54,585 nucleotides of DNA, from NCBI RefSeq assembly GCF_000375645.1, contig NZ_AQWR01000010.1:1-54585 (forward strand). The letters run 5' to 3'. This stretch comes from Porphyromonas bennonis DSM 23058 = JCM 16335. GTDB lineage: Bacteria > Bacteroidota > Bacteroidia > Bacteroidales > Porphyromonadaceae. Positions 35,180 through 44,120 of the stretch are shown here, piece by piece (within the stretch, counting starts at the first letter, position 1; every line of letters starts with the position of its first letter). The notes below the pieces were generated by a model. That model was given only the letters and a program-made list of their open reading frames with translations. It made no database searches and was not told the DNA's origin. Made by a program: the position numbers and the translations under genes.

Positions 35180-35282
35180 GGGACCGGCACAGTGCTGCGC
35201 GTCGTCCCTGTATCTATCACTCCGCCAGAGCGGCAGAGGCACCGGCTTACCGGAGGGTAAGGTGCGCGACTCCTACAGGGAC
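35180..35282 (-). ncRNA. Structured leader before rpsD: three-way junction with a competing hairpin (possible cis-regulator)
   Basis: In the mRNA sense the closing stem P1 pairs 35282-35274 (GTCCCTGTA) with 35212-35204 (TACAGGGAC), nine perfect pairs. Inside are P2, GCACC-TTACC/GGTAA-GGTGC (35265-35239, one 3-base bulge), and P3, CTCTGCC/GGCGGAG (35238-35220). P3 is complete only on the mRNA strand, through a U-G pair. The GGGAC of the 3' side of P1 (35208-35204) can instead pair with GTCCC at 35184-35180. The two folds exclude each other, a switch-like design. Effector unknown; S4 is the natural guess. Confidence 0.6.
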
Positions 35283-35372
35283 ATTTCTCTTATCTACACT
35301 ATGCTATCACTTATCTATGAGGGACACCTGTGACGATGACACGAGGTCATCGATCGCTCTCAGATCTCATCA

Positions 35373-35759
35373 TCAGGGTTTGCGACGCTTGGGAGGACGG
35401 CAGCCGTTGTGGGGCATGGGCGTCACGTCGATGATCTCCATCACCTCGATGCCGGCGTTATTGATCGTGCGGATGGCACTCTCGCGACCGTTGCCGGGAC
35501 CCTGTACATAGACCGTCACCTTGCGGAGACCGGCGTCGTGAGCCTTCTTGGAAGCATCCTCGGCAGCCATCTGAGCGGCGTAGGGGGTGTTCTTCTTAGA
35601 GCTGCGGAAGCCCATCTTACCGGCAGAGGACTGGCTGATAGCCTGACCCTGGTTGTTGGTGAGGGTGATAATGATGTTGTTGAAAGAAGAGTGGATATGA
35701 GCCTGACCGATGGCATCGACCTGGACCTTCCTCTTCTTGGCTGTTTGATTCTTTGCCAT
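35373..35759 (-). CDS. rpsK: 30S ribosomal protein S11
   Basis: 128 residues: [65 protein letters not shown] and [18 protein letters not shown], all standard S11 blocks of the 30S platform. Starts 18 bases after rpsM. Confidence 0.98.
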   Translation of the reverse strand: MAKNQTAKKRKVQVDAIGQAHIHSSFNNIIITLTNNQGQAISQSSAGKMGFRSSKKNTPYAAQMAAEDASKKAHDAGLRKVTVYVQGPGNGRESAIRTINNAGIEVMEIIDVTPMPHNGCRPPKRRKP

Positions 35760-35777
35760 AAACTATAGATGACCGTG

Positions 35778-36158
35778 TTACTTGGTCGCCTTCTTCTTAT
35801 TAGCGACCGTCTTTCTACGTCCCTTGCGGGTACGAGCGTTGTTCTTGGTCTTCTGTCCACGTACGGGAAGACCGTTACGGTGTCTGATACCGCGGTAAGA
35901 ACCGATATCCATGAGGCGCTTGATGTCCATCTGCTGCGTACTGCGGAGGTCTCCCTCGACCTTGTAATTGGCAGTGATGTACTCACGGATAGCGGCAGCC
36001 TGATCGTCTGTCCAGTCCTGGACCTTGGTCTCGCGAGGCACCTCCGTCTTGTCGAGGATGGTGCGAGCTGCGCTGCGGCCAATGCCATAGATGTAGGTCA
36101 GTGCGATCTGTCCCTGCTTGTCTTGCGGTAAGTCTACACCTACTATTCTTATAGCCAT
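35778..36158 (-). CDS. rpsM: 30S ribosomal protein S13
   Basis: 126 residues: [52 protein letters not shown] and [27 protein letters not shown] 30S head protein that contacts S19 and the P-site tRNA. The Lys-rich tail ([13 protein letters not shown]) is normal for the phylum. Confidence 0.98.
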   Translation of the reverse strand: MAIRIVGVDLPQDKQGQIALTYIYGIGRSAARTILDKTEVPRETKVQDWTDDQAAAIREYITANYKVEGDLRSTQQMDIKRLMDIGSYRGIRHRNGLPVRGQKTKNNARTRKGRRKTVANKKKATK

Positions 36159-36274
36159 ATATTATAAAAACGTAAATGAGTGGATGTGTCTTAGTAGACT
36201 AAGATACCATCTGCCCAAGATTGTCGTCCTCATAATCCATGGGATCACACTCTCGCGAGTGCGTCGCCATCGGA

Positions 36275-36391
36275 TTACTTCTGACGCATCTTGAACTTAG
36301 GATTCTTCTTGTTGATGACGTAGAGGCGTCCCTTACGACGTACAAACTTGCAGTCGTCGTCACGCTTCTTGATGGAAACTTTGACTTTCAT
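36275..36391 (-). CDS. rpmJ: 50S ribosomal protein L36
   Basis: 38 residues: [20 protein letters not shown], then [18 protein letters not shown]. This is the L36 length and pattern (final FKMRQK). Only Cys14 remains of the zinc ligands (no CxxC), so it is the zinc-free form. Placed between infA and rpsM as expected; 116 bases separate it from rpsM. Confidence 0.95.
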   Translation of the reverse strand: MKVKVSIKKRDDDCKFVRRKGRLYVINKKNPKFKMRQK

Positions 36392-36568
36392 CTCTTTTTG
36401 CTATAGTCTCAGGCGGTGAGCGACGTCGCCGCCAATAATTAGTGGTATGGAATGGATGGATGCTCGGCGTGATCCCCGGGGATACGCGTCCGGACCTCCG
36501 GAGCTACATGTAGGTCAAAAATCACCTATGCACAATGAGAGCGACTTATCCGAGGTCGTGCTGCCGGA

Positions 36569-36787
36569 TCACTTGTACCGGTAGACGATGCGCCCCTTAG
36601 TGAGATCATAGGGGGACATCTCCACCTTCACACGATCGCCCGGGAGGATGCGGATGTAGTGCAGTCGCATCTTACCGGATATGTGTGCGGTGAGCTCGTG
36701 TCCGTTGTCCAGCTCTACCTTAAACATAGCGTTGGACAGAGCCTCCATGATTACACCATCTTGCTCTATTGCTGGTTCTTTTGCCAT
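36569..36787 (-). CDS. infA: Translation initiation factor IF-1
   Basis: 72 residues: [32 protein letters not shown] and [26 protein letters not shown], a single S1-type OB fold. The 177 bases to rpmJ hold two short inverted repeats (TCCGG-acc-TCCGGA near 36490 and CTACATGTAG near 36510) but nothing more. Confidence 0.98.
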   Translation of the reverse strand: MAKEPAIEQDGVIMEALSNAMFKVELDNGHELTAHISGKMRLHYIRILPGDRVKVEMSPYDLTKGRIVYRYK

Positions 36788-36864
36788 TATGCTTTCTCCT
36801 TGTTGTGTTATGAAATGTATCTCTCAATGATAAGAAATCCTTATGACTCTTGCAAGTCCCTCAC

Positions 36865-37665
36865 TCAGAAGGTATCCCTGCCGATCACCTCGTAGATGTA
36901 GTCGAAGGTGCTCATCAGCTTGGCTCGTCCGTCGACCACAGCCATGCAGTGCTCGAAGTGAGCGGCCGGCTTGCGGTCCTTGGTGCGGACTGTCCAGCCG
37001 TCGTTGCTGATGAAGACGTTCTTACTACCGAGGGTGATCATCGGCTCGATGCAGATGCAGAGTCCCTCCTCGATCATGGGACCGGTCCCGCGGTGACCAT
37101 AATTGGGGACATTGGGATCCTCATGCATGCCGCGTCCGATGCCGTGACCGACAAACTCGCGGACGACACCGTAGAACTTCGCCTCGCAGTGCTTCTGCAC
37201 CGCCTCGCCGATGTCTCCGATGTGCTTGCCCACCTCTACCTGGTCAATACCAAGGTAGAGCGCCTCCTTGGTCGTATTGAGCAGATCAGCCACCTTAGGA
37301 TCTATCTCCCCTACCGGGAAGGTAAAGGCGCTATCGCCGATGAAGCCGTCCAGCTCCGTACAGAGATCTACCGTGATGATGTCTCCCTCCCTGAGGATAA
37401 TGTCAGGGCTGGGGATACCATGGACGACGATCTCATTGACCGAGGCACAGATGCTCCCCGGGAAGCCCTCATATCCGAGACAGGCGGGGTAGCCTCCATG
37501 GCTGATGATGAAGTCGTGCGCCACCTTATCCAGCTCTGCCGTACTGACCCCGGGTCGGATGTGCTTAGCCACCTCGGCGAGGGTGCGGCTATTGAGCTGA
37601 TTGGCGAGATAGAGCTTATCGATCTCCTCTCGCGTCTTGAGGATAATATGATTGCGACGGATCAT
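36865..37665 (-). CDS. map: Methionine aminopeptidase, type I
   Basis: 266 residues. Dimetal ligands Asp100, Asp111, His174, Glu207 and Glu238 are all present (VDLCTELDGFIGDSAF; EFVGHGIGRGMHEDP; CIEPMIT; HFEHCMAV), plus His82 in the substrate site. It removes initiator Met from new proteins. Sits between secY and infA, the usual order. Confidence 0.97.
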   Translation of the reverse strand: MIRRNHIILKTREEIDKLYLANQLNSRTLAEVAKHIRPGVSTAELDKVAHDFIISHGGYPACLGYEGFPGSICASVNEIVVHGIPSPDIILREGDIITVDLCTELDGFIGDSAFTFPVGEIDPKVADLLNTTKEALYLGIDQVEVGKHIGDIGEAVQKHCEAKFYGVVREFVGHGIGRGMHEDPNVPNYGHRGTGPMIEEGLCICIEPMITLGSKNVFISNDGWTVRTKDRKPAAHFEHCMAVVDGRAKLMSTFDYIYEVIGRDTF

Positions 37666-37693
37666 CTGTGTAAGGTGTTTCTATCTCTTGAGA

Positions 37694-39022
37694 TCAGTGG
37701 TACATATTACCGTTGCGACCCTTGATGTGGGTTCCCTCGAGCAGTCCGTCATAGTGGTGCTGGAGGAGCATACCCTCGATCTGCTGCAGTGTGTCGAGGA
37801 CCACGCCGACCATAATGATCAGAGAGGTGCCACCGAAGAACTGCGAGAACTGTGCGTCGATACCTGCGAGACGAGCAAAGGCGGGGAGGATGGCCACGAT
37901 GGCGAGGAAGATGGCACCCGGGAGGGTGATCTTACTCATCACGTCATCGATGTACTCCTTGGTCGCCTTACCGGGCTTGATGCCGGGGATAAATCCATTG
38001 GACCTCTTCAGGTCGTCAGCGATCTGACCGGGATTGATCGTCACAGCGGTGTAGAAGTAGGTAAAGAGGATGATCAGGAGGGCAAAGATGAAGTTGTACC
38101 AGAAGCCTTGTCCCTGCAGGAACTGCTGCCAGAAGTGGGACACATTATTCCCGTAACCGATAAAGGTCAGCGGGATAAACATGATCGCCTGAGCGAAGAT
38201 GATCGGCATCACGTTGGCAGCATTGATCTTCAGCGGGATATACTGACGAGCACCACCATACATGCGGTTGCCGACGGTCCTCTTGGCATACTGTACCGGG
38301 ATACGACGTGTCCCCTGTACGAGCAGGATCGCTCCTACGATCACGATGAGGAGGAGCAGGATCTCAAGGATAAAGACAAAGAGTCCTCCGGAGACATTGA
38401 AGCGAAGTACAAACTCGCTCACCACTGCGGAGGGGAAGCGTGCCAGGATACCCACGAGGATGATGAAGGAGACGCCATTGCCGACACCTCGCTCGGTGAT
38501 ACGCTCACCCAGCCAGAGGGTCATCATAGAGCCGGCAGCCATATAGATCGTACTCCTGAAGTAAAACCAGAAGGTCGAGGGCATGGCAACGCCGACAGCA
38601 GCCAGCTGATTACGAAGGTTGATCAGATAGACCGGACCCTGGATCAGCAGGATGATAATGGTAAGGTATCTCGTCCACTGGCCCAGCTTACGCCGACCAC
38701 TCTCACCCTCGCGCTGCATCTTCTGGATGCTGGGCACGACCATCGCCATCAGCTGGACAACGATAGAGGCAGAGATGTACGGCATGATGCCAAGTCCGAA
38801 GACAGATGCATTGCTAAACGCACCACCTGAGAACATGTCCAACAGCGCCATCAGTCCACCGCGTGTCTGATCGTGCAGCGCTGTAAGCGTCGACGGATCA
38901 ATACCCGGGAGGACGATGGTGGTGCCAAGACGATAGAGGACGATGAGCCACAGGGTCGTCAGGATACGCTGACGCAGGTCATCAATCTTCCAGATGTTTC
39001 TTATCGTCTCTACAAACTTCAT
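37694..39022 (-). CDS. secY: Preprotein translocase channel subunit SecY
   Basis: 442 residues with about ten membrane helices: RILTTLWLIVLYRLGTTIVLPG, the plug region, GIMPYISASIVVQLMAMVVPSI, GVGNGVSFIILVGILARFPS, VMPIIFAQAIMFIPLTF, NFIFALLIILFTYFYTAV and the cytosolic loop NPGQIADDLKRSNGFIPGIKPGK. It forms the Sec channel with SecE/G in the inner membrane. Confidence 0.98.
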   Translation of the reverse strand: MKFVETIRNIWKIDDLRQRILTTLWLIVLYRLGTTIVLPGIDPSTLTALHDQTRGGLMALLDMFSGGAFSNASVFGLGIMPYISASIVVQLMAMVVPSIQKMQREGESGRRKLGQWTRYLTIIILLIQGPVYLINLRNQLAAVGVAMPSTFWFYFRSTIYMAAGSMMTLWLGERITERGVGNGVSFIILVGILARFPSAVVSEFVLRFNVSGGLFVFILEILLLLIVIVGAILLVQGTRRIPVQYAKRTVGNRMYGGARQYIPLKINAANVMPIIFAQAIMFIPLTFIGYGNNVSHFWQQFLQGQGFWYNFIFALLIILFTYFYTAVTINPGQIADDLKRSNGFIPGIKPGKATKEYIDDVMSKITLPGAIFLAIVAILPAFARLAGIDAQFSQFFGGTSLIIMVGVVLDTLQQIEGMLLQHHYDGLLEGTHIKGRNGNMYH

Positions 39023-39061
39023 GGGATAAGTGTCTTAGGGTGAAATGTGAGGAGCAACAGA

Positions 39062-39517
39062 TCAGGACAGCACCTCAGCGACACCGCCGGCCTTCTCGAT
39101 GGCCTCCTTGGCGGATGCTGAGAATGCATGTGCGCGGACGGTAAGCTTCTGACTCAGCTCGCCATTGGCAAGGATCTTAACGGGGGCGGTGGAAGACTTC
39201 TTGACCAGTCCGGCAGCTACGAGCTCCTCCGGGGTGATCTCTGTGAGACCCTTCTTCTCCGCCAGGAGAGAGAGGTCACTCAGGCTGACAATATCGTACT
39301 CGCGGCGATTGGGAGAGTTGAAGCCCACCTTCGGCAGACGGCGCTGCAGAGGATTCTGACCACCCTCGAAGCCAAACTTCTTAGAGTAGCCTGAGCGGCT
39401 CTTGGCACCCTTGGTACCACGTGTAGAGCTATTTCCAAGACCGGATCCGGTACCGCGACCTACGCGCTTGCGTGCCTTGGTAGCTCCGGCAGCCGGTTTT
39501 AGGGATGATAAATCCAT
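39062..39517 (-). CDS. rplO: 50S ribosomal protein L15
   Basis: 151 residues: MDLSSLKPAAGATKARKRVG, RGTGSGLGNSSTRGTKGAKSRSG, FEGGQNPLQRRLPKVGF and a C-terminal KLTVRAHAFSASAKEAIEKAGG. Gly/Lys-rich N-terminal extension that reaches into 23S rRNA. 133 bases separate it from rpmD. Confidence 0.98.
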   Translation of the reverse strand: MDLSSLKPAAGATKARKRVGRGTGSGLGNSSTRGTKGAKSRSGYSKKFGFEGGQNPLQRRLPKVGFNSPNRREYDIVSLSDLSLLAEKKGLTEITPEELVAAGLVKKSSTAPVKILANGELSQKLTVRAHAFSASAKEAIEKAGGVAEVLS

Positions 39518-39650
39518 GACTTATATTGTATACTTATATATCGATTAAAAGACGTGTCGCTACTATCGTGGAGAGCCCTACCCTCTACTCAGTCATCCGG
39601 GCACCCCGGTGAGGGGCAAGGGAAGCGTCTCTCCATGTGAAGCTACAGGA

Positions 39651-39821
39651 TCACTCCTCCACCACCTCTACGAGGTGACGGACGATGCGAAGGTTGCCCC
39701 TATTGACGGGTGTATCCTCGACGTCGATGATGCGATTGAGCTTACGGAGGCCCAGAGCATTGAGAGCGTCCTTCTGCGCCTTGGTGGCACGGATACGACT
39801 ACGTGTTTGCTTGATTTTCAT
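39651..39821 (-). CDS. rpmD: 50S ribosomal protein L30
   Basis: 56 residues: MKIKQTRSRIRATKAQKDAL, NALGLRKLNRIIDVEDTPVN and RGNLRIVRHLVEVVEE. The IKQTRS start, LGLRKLN, and MI..V.HLV ending fit L30. Short, but its place between rpsE and rplO makes the call secure. Confidence 0.94.
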   Translation of the reverse strand: MKIKQTRSRIRATKAQKDALNALGLRKLNRIIDVEDTPVNRGNLRIVRHLVEVVEE

Positions 39822-39874
39822 CGTCTTATTATTCCTTTGTAATAATCGTACTCGAGAGACATCTTGCTCTCAGA

Positions 39875-40381
39875 TCAGCCCTTGAATACCTTCTCGACAG
39901 AGATACCACGGGTACGGGCGATGTCGAGCGGGCTACTGAGCTTGGAGAGGGCAAGGATGGTAGCCTTGACGACGTTGTGGGCGTTGGATGATCCGGTGCT
40001 CTTGCAGAGGACGTCGGTCACTCCGACCATGTCGAGCACGGCACGCATGGCACCACCGGCAACCACTCCGGTACCCTCGGATGCGGGGCGCAGCAGCACC
40101 TCAGCACCGGCAAAGCGGGCACTCACCTCGTGAGGGATGGTCCCCTTGTATACGGGTACCTGGATCAGGTTCTTCTTAGCTGCATCGGTACCCTTGGTGA
40201 TAGCGGTGGAGGTATCGTTGGAGCGGCCGAGGCCGTAACCGATGACACCCTTACCGTCACCCACCACGACGATGGCAGCGAGGGAGAACGTACGTCCACC
40301 CTTGGTGACCTTGGAGACCCTATTGATGGCTACGAGACGACTCTCGAGCTCTATATTATTAGTAGAGGTTACTCTCTTCAT
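39875..40381 (-). CDS. rpsE: 30S ribosomal protein S5
   Basis: 168 residues from ATG 40381 ([20 protein letters not shown]), the usual start for the phylum; ATG 40417 would overlap rplR by four bases and adds an unrelated lead. The dsRBD-like domain ([21 protein letters not shown]) and [24 protein letters not shown] are clear. Works at mRNA entry and decoding fidelity. Confidence 0.97.
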   Translation of the reverse strand: MKRVTSTNNIELESRLVAINRVSKVTKGGRTFSLAAIVVVGDGKGVIGYGLGRSNDTSTAITKGTDAAKKNLIQVPVYKGTIPHEVSARFAGAEVLLRPASEGTGVVAGGAMRAVLDMVGVTDVLCKSTGSSNAHNVVKATILALSKLSSPLDIARTRGISVEKVFKG

Positions 40382-40413
40382 TTCTTTATGCAATAGTTCT
40401 TGTGATCGATATC

Positions 40414-40758
40414 TCAAAAGACAAGCCCTGCCTCGCGAGCGGCATCAGCCAGCTCCTTGACACGACCATGGTAGAGGTAACCATTACGGTCGAAGACGAC
40501 AGTCTTGACACCGGCATCAATGGCCTTCTTAGCGACGTCGCTACCTACCTGCTTGGCGATCTCACCCTTGGGAGCCTTGTCGGCGATCTTGAGTGAGCTG
40601 CTGGCAGCAAGAGTCTTCCCGGTAGTATCGTCGATCACCTGAGCATATATCTGGCGATTACTGCGGAATACCGACAGGCGTGGTCTCTCGGCAGTGCCGG
40701 AGATATTCTTGCGGACGCGCTTCTTGATCTTGAGTCTTCTTTCTCTTTTAGTAATCAT
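40414..40758 (-). CDS. rplR: 50S ribosomal protein L18
   Basis: 114 residues: [74 protein letters not shown] and [11 protein letters not shown]. Binds 5S rRNA in the central protuberance. Confidence 0.98.
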   Translation of the reverse strand: MITKRERRLKIKKRVRKNISGTAERPRLSVFRSNRQIYAQVIDDTTGKTLAASSSLKIADKAPKGEIAKQVGSDVAKKAIDAGVKTVVFDRNGYLYHGRVKELADAAREAGLVF

Positions 40759-40800
40759 ACTTCTCTCTCTTCACTTGTTGTACTGACTTAGGCGCATGCA

Positions 40801-41358
40801 TTACTTAGAAGCAGCGGCTGCCTTACCCGACTTACGACGGATGGTCTCACCGACAAACTTGATACCCTTACCCTTGTAAGGCTCCGGCTTGCGGAAGGAG
40901 CGGATCTTGGCGCACACCTGTCCGAGCAGCTGCTTGTCGCAGCTGGAGAGGGTGACGAGGGGAGCCTTATTGCGCTCCATCTTAGCCTCCACCTGGATCT
41001 CGGGGGCGAGCAGCATATAGATCGGGTGAGAGTACCCGAGAGAGAGCGTGAGGAGCTGACCCTGTGCCTCAGCACGGAATCCTACTCCGATGAGCTCCAT
41101 GGTCCTCGTGTATCCCTCAGAGACACCGACGACCATATTGTGGATCAGCGAGCGTACGAGGCCGTGCTGGGCACGCTCCTCGAGATTGTCCGTGGCACGG
41201 GTGACATGCACCTCACCATCCTTCACCTCTACGGTGAGACGGGAGTCAAAGTCCTGGGTCATGGTGCCCTTGGGACCCTTTACGGTGACGACGTTGTCCT
41301 TGATAGATACCTCTACTCCGGCCGGGATGGCTATGGGAAGCTTTCCGATTCTTGACAT
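40801..41358 (-). CDS. rplF: 50S ribosomal protein L6
   Basis: 185 residues with two L6 domains: MSRIGKLPIAIPAGVEVSIK, VTVKGPKGTMTQDF, then SLGYSHPIYMLLAPEIQVEA, and PEPYKGKGIKFVGETIRRKSGK. Sits near the factor-binding centre. Confidence 0.98.
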   Translation of the reverse strand: MSRIGKLPIAIPAGVEVSIKDNVVTVKGPKGTMTQDFDSRLTVEVKDGEVHVTRATDNLEERAQHGLVRSLIHNMVVGVSEGYTRTMELIGVGFRAEAQGQLLTLSLGYSHPIYMLLAPEIQVEAKMERNKAPLVTLSSCDKQLLGQVCAKIRSFRKPEPYKGKGIKFVGETIRRKSGKAAAASK

Positions 41359-41387
41359 GATGTATATCTTCTTCTTAGAGTTAGGTA

Positions 41388-41789
41388 TTAGTAGACGTAG
41401 CAGATCACCTCACCTCCGATGTGGAGATCAGCTGCATCCTTATTGGTCATCACCCCCTTGGAGGTGGATAGTATGGCGATGCCGAGGCCATTGAGGACTC
41501 GGGGAAGGTCATTGGCGCCGACGTAGCGGCGGAGACCCGGACGAGAGACGCGACGCAGCGACTTGATGGCCGGAGCCTTGGTCGCCATGTCGTACTTAAG
41601 GGCGATCTTGATCGTGCCCTGATGCTTTGGATCCTCGTCATCAAACATGTAATTCAGGATATAACCCTTCTCAAAGAGGATCTTGGTCATCTCCTTTTTC
41701 ATGTTGCTGGCAGGGATTTCCACCACACGGTGGCGTGCAGAGATTGCGTTGCGCAATCTTGTCAGATAGTCTGCAATTGGATCTGTCAT
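41388..41789 (-). CDS. rpsH: 30S ribosomal protein S8
   Basis: 133 residues from ATG 41789 (MTDPIADYLTRLRNAISARH); ATG 41813 would add eight. SRPGLRRYVGANDLPRVLNG, ILSTSKGVMTNKDA and GGEVICYVY are conserved. In E. coli S8 is the translational repressor of the spc operon. Here it becomes the first gene of its own transcription unit, as 679 bases with a terminator and a promoter separate it from rpsN. Confidence 0.98.
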   Translation of the reverse strand: MTDPIADYLTRLRNAISARHRVVEIPASNMKKEMTKILFEKGYILNYMFDDEDPKHQGTIKIALKYDMATKAPAIKSLRRVSRPGLRRYVGANDLPRVLNGLGIAILSTSKGVMTNKDAADLHIGGEVICYVY

Positions 41790-41956
41790 AAGTAACTCAT
41801 TAAATTGATCCACTCGTGTCCTGAGTTAGTGGGGATCACAAGCGGACAATATTTAACAATAGAGCACCGGATATGCCCGTCAACAGCTGTCCCACAGGGG
41901 ATAGATGGAGTAGGCGTTACCCGACCTCGTATAGCCTTTTCACTCTGAAAAGTAGG

Positions 41957-41988
41957 CAAAGATACACAAAATCACCGACATAGTACAA
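41957..41988 (-). promoter_or_regulatory. Internal spc-operon promoter driving rpsH onward
   Basis: Minus strand TATCTTTG (41964-41957) with TTG at 41988-41986, 21 bases upstream: a good Bacteroidota promoter. The predicted start is near 41950, leaving a 5' leader of about 160 bases to the rpsH ATG. Array D lies 93 bases upstream of the -7 box. Confidence 0.65.
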
Positions 41989-42056
41989 TCCCCACCCTCC
42001 TTTCCGAGAGCAAAATCCGGGGGCACCCCCCTTACCGCTATCGCAAAGGGCAAAAT

Positions 42057-42138
42057 CTATTACCGGTAATAGTGATAACTAATACCGATATTAGTTATCA
42101 GTAATAGCGGTATTAGTTGCGACTAATATCGGTAATAG
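42057..42138. repeat. 22-bp-period palindrome array D (4 units)
   Basis: Units start at 42057, 42079, 42101 and 42123: CTATTACCGGTAATAG (perfect palindrome), CTAATACCGATATTAG, GTAATAGCGGTATTAG and CTAATATCGGTAATAG; spacers TGATAA, TTATCA and TTGCGA. The first two spacers are reverse complements, so 42073-42100 is a 28-bp near-perfect palindrome centred on unit 2. The array sits upstream of the rpsH promoter and downstream of the rpsN terminator. Confidence 0.88.
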
Positions 42139-42227
42139 AGAAACGCCTGATCGACAGCACGTCCCCACTACCTCCCGGAGTCGGATGGACTAGAGGATCA
42201 GGAGGGATCTTCCGCCTTGCTCGACCC

Positions 42228-42363
42228 CTCCCACTTGTCCGACCCGTCCGACCCGTCCGACCCGTCCGACCTATCCCACTTGTCCGACCCGTCCGACCCG
42301 TCCGACCCGTCCGACCCGTCCGACCTATCCGACTTGTCCGACCCCTCCGACTTGTCCGATGTG
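42228..42363. repeat. 9-bp tandem repeat (about 15 units) between rpsN and rpsH
   Basis: Units read GTCCGACCC on the plus strand, with a higher order: a CTCCCACTT/ATCCCACTT unit, then three to four GTCCGACCC and a GTCCGACCT, twice, then a decayed third round. Reading frames through it give artificial DPS or RPV repeats and are not genes. It lies directly after the rpsN terminator and is likely to vary in copy number by slippage. Confidence 0.88.
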
Positions 42364-42376
42364 TCTTACCCCCCCC

Positions 42377-42422
42377 AAAAAAAAGAAAAGGGCCCCCACA
42401 GTCGTAGTGACTGAGGGGGCCC
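42377..42422 (-). terminator. Rho-independent terminator after rpsN, inside the spc operon
   Basis: Minus strand GGGCCCCC (42422-42415) pairs with GGGGGCCC (42397-42390), extended by CAGTC/GACTG around a 5-base loop, then TTTTCTTTTTTTT (42389-42377). A textbook intrinsic terminator 47 bases after the rpsN stop. Confidence 0.9.
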
Positions 42423-42468
42423 TCTGGGTCTTTATGGTGCAGACCGGATCTTCCCTACAGGGAGGGGA

Positions 42469-42738
42469 TCACCAGCTGGACTTCTTGACGCCGGGGATGA
42501 GTCCCTTGGAGGCCATCTCACGGAACTGGATGCGTGAGAGACCGAAGAAACGCATATATCCGCGGGGACGTCCGGTGATGCTGCAGCGATTGTGCAGGCG
42601 GACGGGAGAGGCGTTGCGCGGGAGCTTTTGCAGTCCCTCGTAGTCACCGGCCTCCTTGAGCGCCTGACGCTTCTCAGCGTACTTATCGACGAGCTTCTGG
42701 CGCTTTACTTCGCGCGCCACCATGGATTTCTTGGCCAT
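42469..42738 (-). CDS. rpsN: 30S ribosomal protein S14 (zinc-free form)
   Basis: 89 residues: [42 protein letters not shown] and [20 protein letters not shown]. The long form without the CxxC..CxxC zinc motif. Two bases after rplE. It is the last gene before the operon-splitting terminator. Confidence 0.98.
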   Translation of the reverse strand: MAKKSMVAREVKRQKLVDKYAEKRQALKEAGDYEGLQKLPRNASPVRLHNRCSITGRPRGYMRFFGLSRIQFREMASKGLIPGVKKSSW

Positions 42739-42740
42739 AA

Positions 42741-43313
42741 TTACTTGGTTGCTTTCTTGCTCTTGGTATTTTTCTTGAAGGGGAGACCAAACTCGCGGAG
42801 GAGTGCGTAGCCCTCCTCGTCGGTCTCGGCTGAGGTGACGATGGTGATGTTCATACCGAGGATCTTCGGGACGGTGTCCAGATTGATCTCCGGGAAGATG
42901 ATCTGCTCATCGACACCGAAGGTGTAGTTACCACGACCATCCATGCGGGTCTCGAGACCCTTGAAGTCACGGATACGCGGCAGGGCGATATTGATCAGGC
43001 GGTCGAGGAAGTCGTACATCTGTCCGCGACGGAGGGTCACCATGGCACCGACGGGCATGCCCTTACGGAGCTTAAAGTTGGAGATGTCCTTCTTGGATCG
43101 GGTGATGACAGCCTTCTGGCCGGTGATCATCGCCAGCTCATTGGCTGCGATCTCGATGAGCTTCTTATCCTCGTGCTCGTCTCCGAGTCCGCGGCTGATG
43201 ACGATCTTGACGAGATGGGGCACCTGCATGGTGGAGGTGTACCCAAATTCCTTCATCATCGCGGGGATGATCCGCTCCTTGTAGTCTTCCTTGATATTCT
43301 TAGCGATCGACAT
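42741..43313 (-). CDS. rplE: 50S ribosomal protein L5
   Basis: 190 residues: [62 protein letters not shown] and [21 protein letters not shown]. Binds 5S rRNA and touches P-site tRNA. A Lys/Thr-rich tail ([11 protein letters not shown]) extends the usual 179 residues. Confidence 0.98.
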   Translation of the reverse strand: MSIAKNIKEDYKERIIPAMMKEFGYTSTMQVPHLVKIVISRGLGDEHEDKKLIEIAANELAMITGQKAVITRSKKDISNFKLRKGMPVGAMVTLRRGQMYDFLDRLINIALPRIRDFKGLETRMDGRGNYTFGVDEQIIFPEINLDTVPKILGMNITIVTSAETDEEGYALLREFGLPFKKNTKSKKATK

Positions 43314-43330
43314 AGTAATCTCTATCTATA

Positions 43331-43648
43331 TTAGTCCAGGACCTTGCCCGACTTAGCGACGCGCTGAGAGCGTCCATTGTCGTCCTTCTGACGATGGATA
43401 CGGGTAGGCTTCTGAGTGTCGGGGTCGACAGGATTGAGCTTAGAGATGTGCACCGGTGCCTCTCTCTTGACCATGCCCCCCTGAGGGTTCTTGGCATTAG
43501 GCTTGGTGCGGCGTGTGATGAAATTGACGCCCTCGACGATGGCCGTCTCCTTGGAGGGGTTGACCTCCAGGACGCGACCCTTCTTGCCCTTGTCCTCGCC
43601 GGAATTGACGAAGACGTTGTCGCCCTTCTTTATGTGTAACTTTCTCAT
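43331..43648 (-). CDS. rplX: 50S ribosomal protein L24
   Basis: 105 residues with a KOW motif: [40 protein letters not shown] and [19 protein letters not shown]. An assembly initiator of the 50S subunit. Placed between rplN and rplE. Confidence 0.98.
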   Translation of the reverse strand: MRKLHIKKGDNVFVNSGEDKGKKGRVLEVNPSKETAIVEGVNFITRRTKPNAKNPQGGMVKREAPVHISKLNPVDPDTQKPTRIHRQKDDNGRSQRVAKSGKVLD

Positions 43649-43713
43649 GATATTCTCTTATTTCTCTATAGGATGCTGAGTCTCACCGGGGGTGTCCCGG
43701 TCGCGCGAGGTGC

Positions 43714-44079
43714 TTAGAGCACCTCAGGCGCTAGAGAAACGATCTTCATATTGACGGCACGTATCTCACGAGCCACGGGGCCGAAGATACGGGTACCTCT
43801 CAGCTCACCTGAGGGAGAGAGGAGTACGCAGGCGTTGTCGTCGAAGCGGATGTAGGAGCCGTCCTCACGGCGGATCTCCTTCTTGGTACGTACGATGACG
43901 GCCTTGCTGACGGTGCCCTTCTTCATATCGGAGGAGGGGATCACGCTCTTGACGGTGACCACGATCGTGTCGCCTACGGAGGCGTAGCGACGGTGGGTAC
44001 CACCGAGCACACGGATACAGAGGGCCTCGCGGGCACCGCTGTTATCGGTTACTGTCAGTCTGGATTCTTGCTGTATCAT
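43714..44079 (-). CDS. rplN: 50S ribosomal protein L14
   Basis: 121 residues: [60 protein letters not shown] and FGPVAREIR. Part of an intersubunit bridge and the silencing-factor RsfS site. Confidence 0.98.
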   Translation of the reverse strand: MIQQESRLTVTDNSGAREALCIRVLGGTHRRYASVGDTIVVTVKSVIPSSDMKKGTVSKAVIVRTKKEIRREDGSYIRFDDNACVLLSPSGELRGTRIFGPVAREIRAVNMKIVSLAPEVL

Positions 44080-44120
44080 AACTCTGTCCTAAAAATGTCT
44101 TGTGGTGGTTAGTCGGTCGA

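Noticed and set aside
42117-42414. Two open frames with RPV or DPS repeats
   Set aside because: Translation of the 9-bp tandem repeat only; neither has a credible start region or family.
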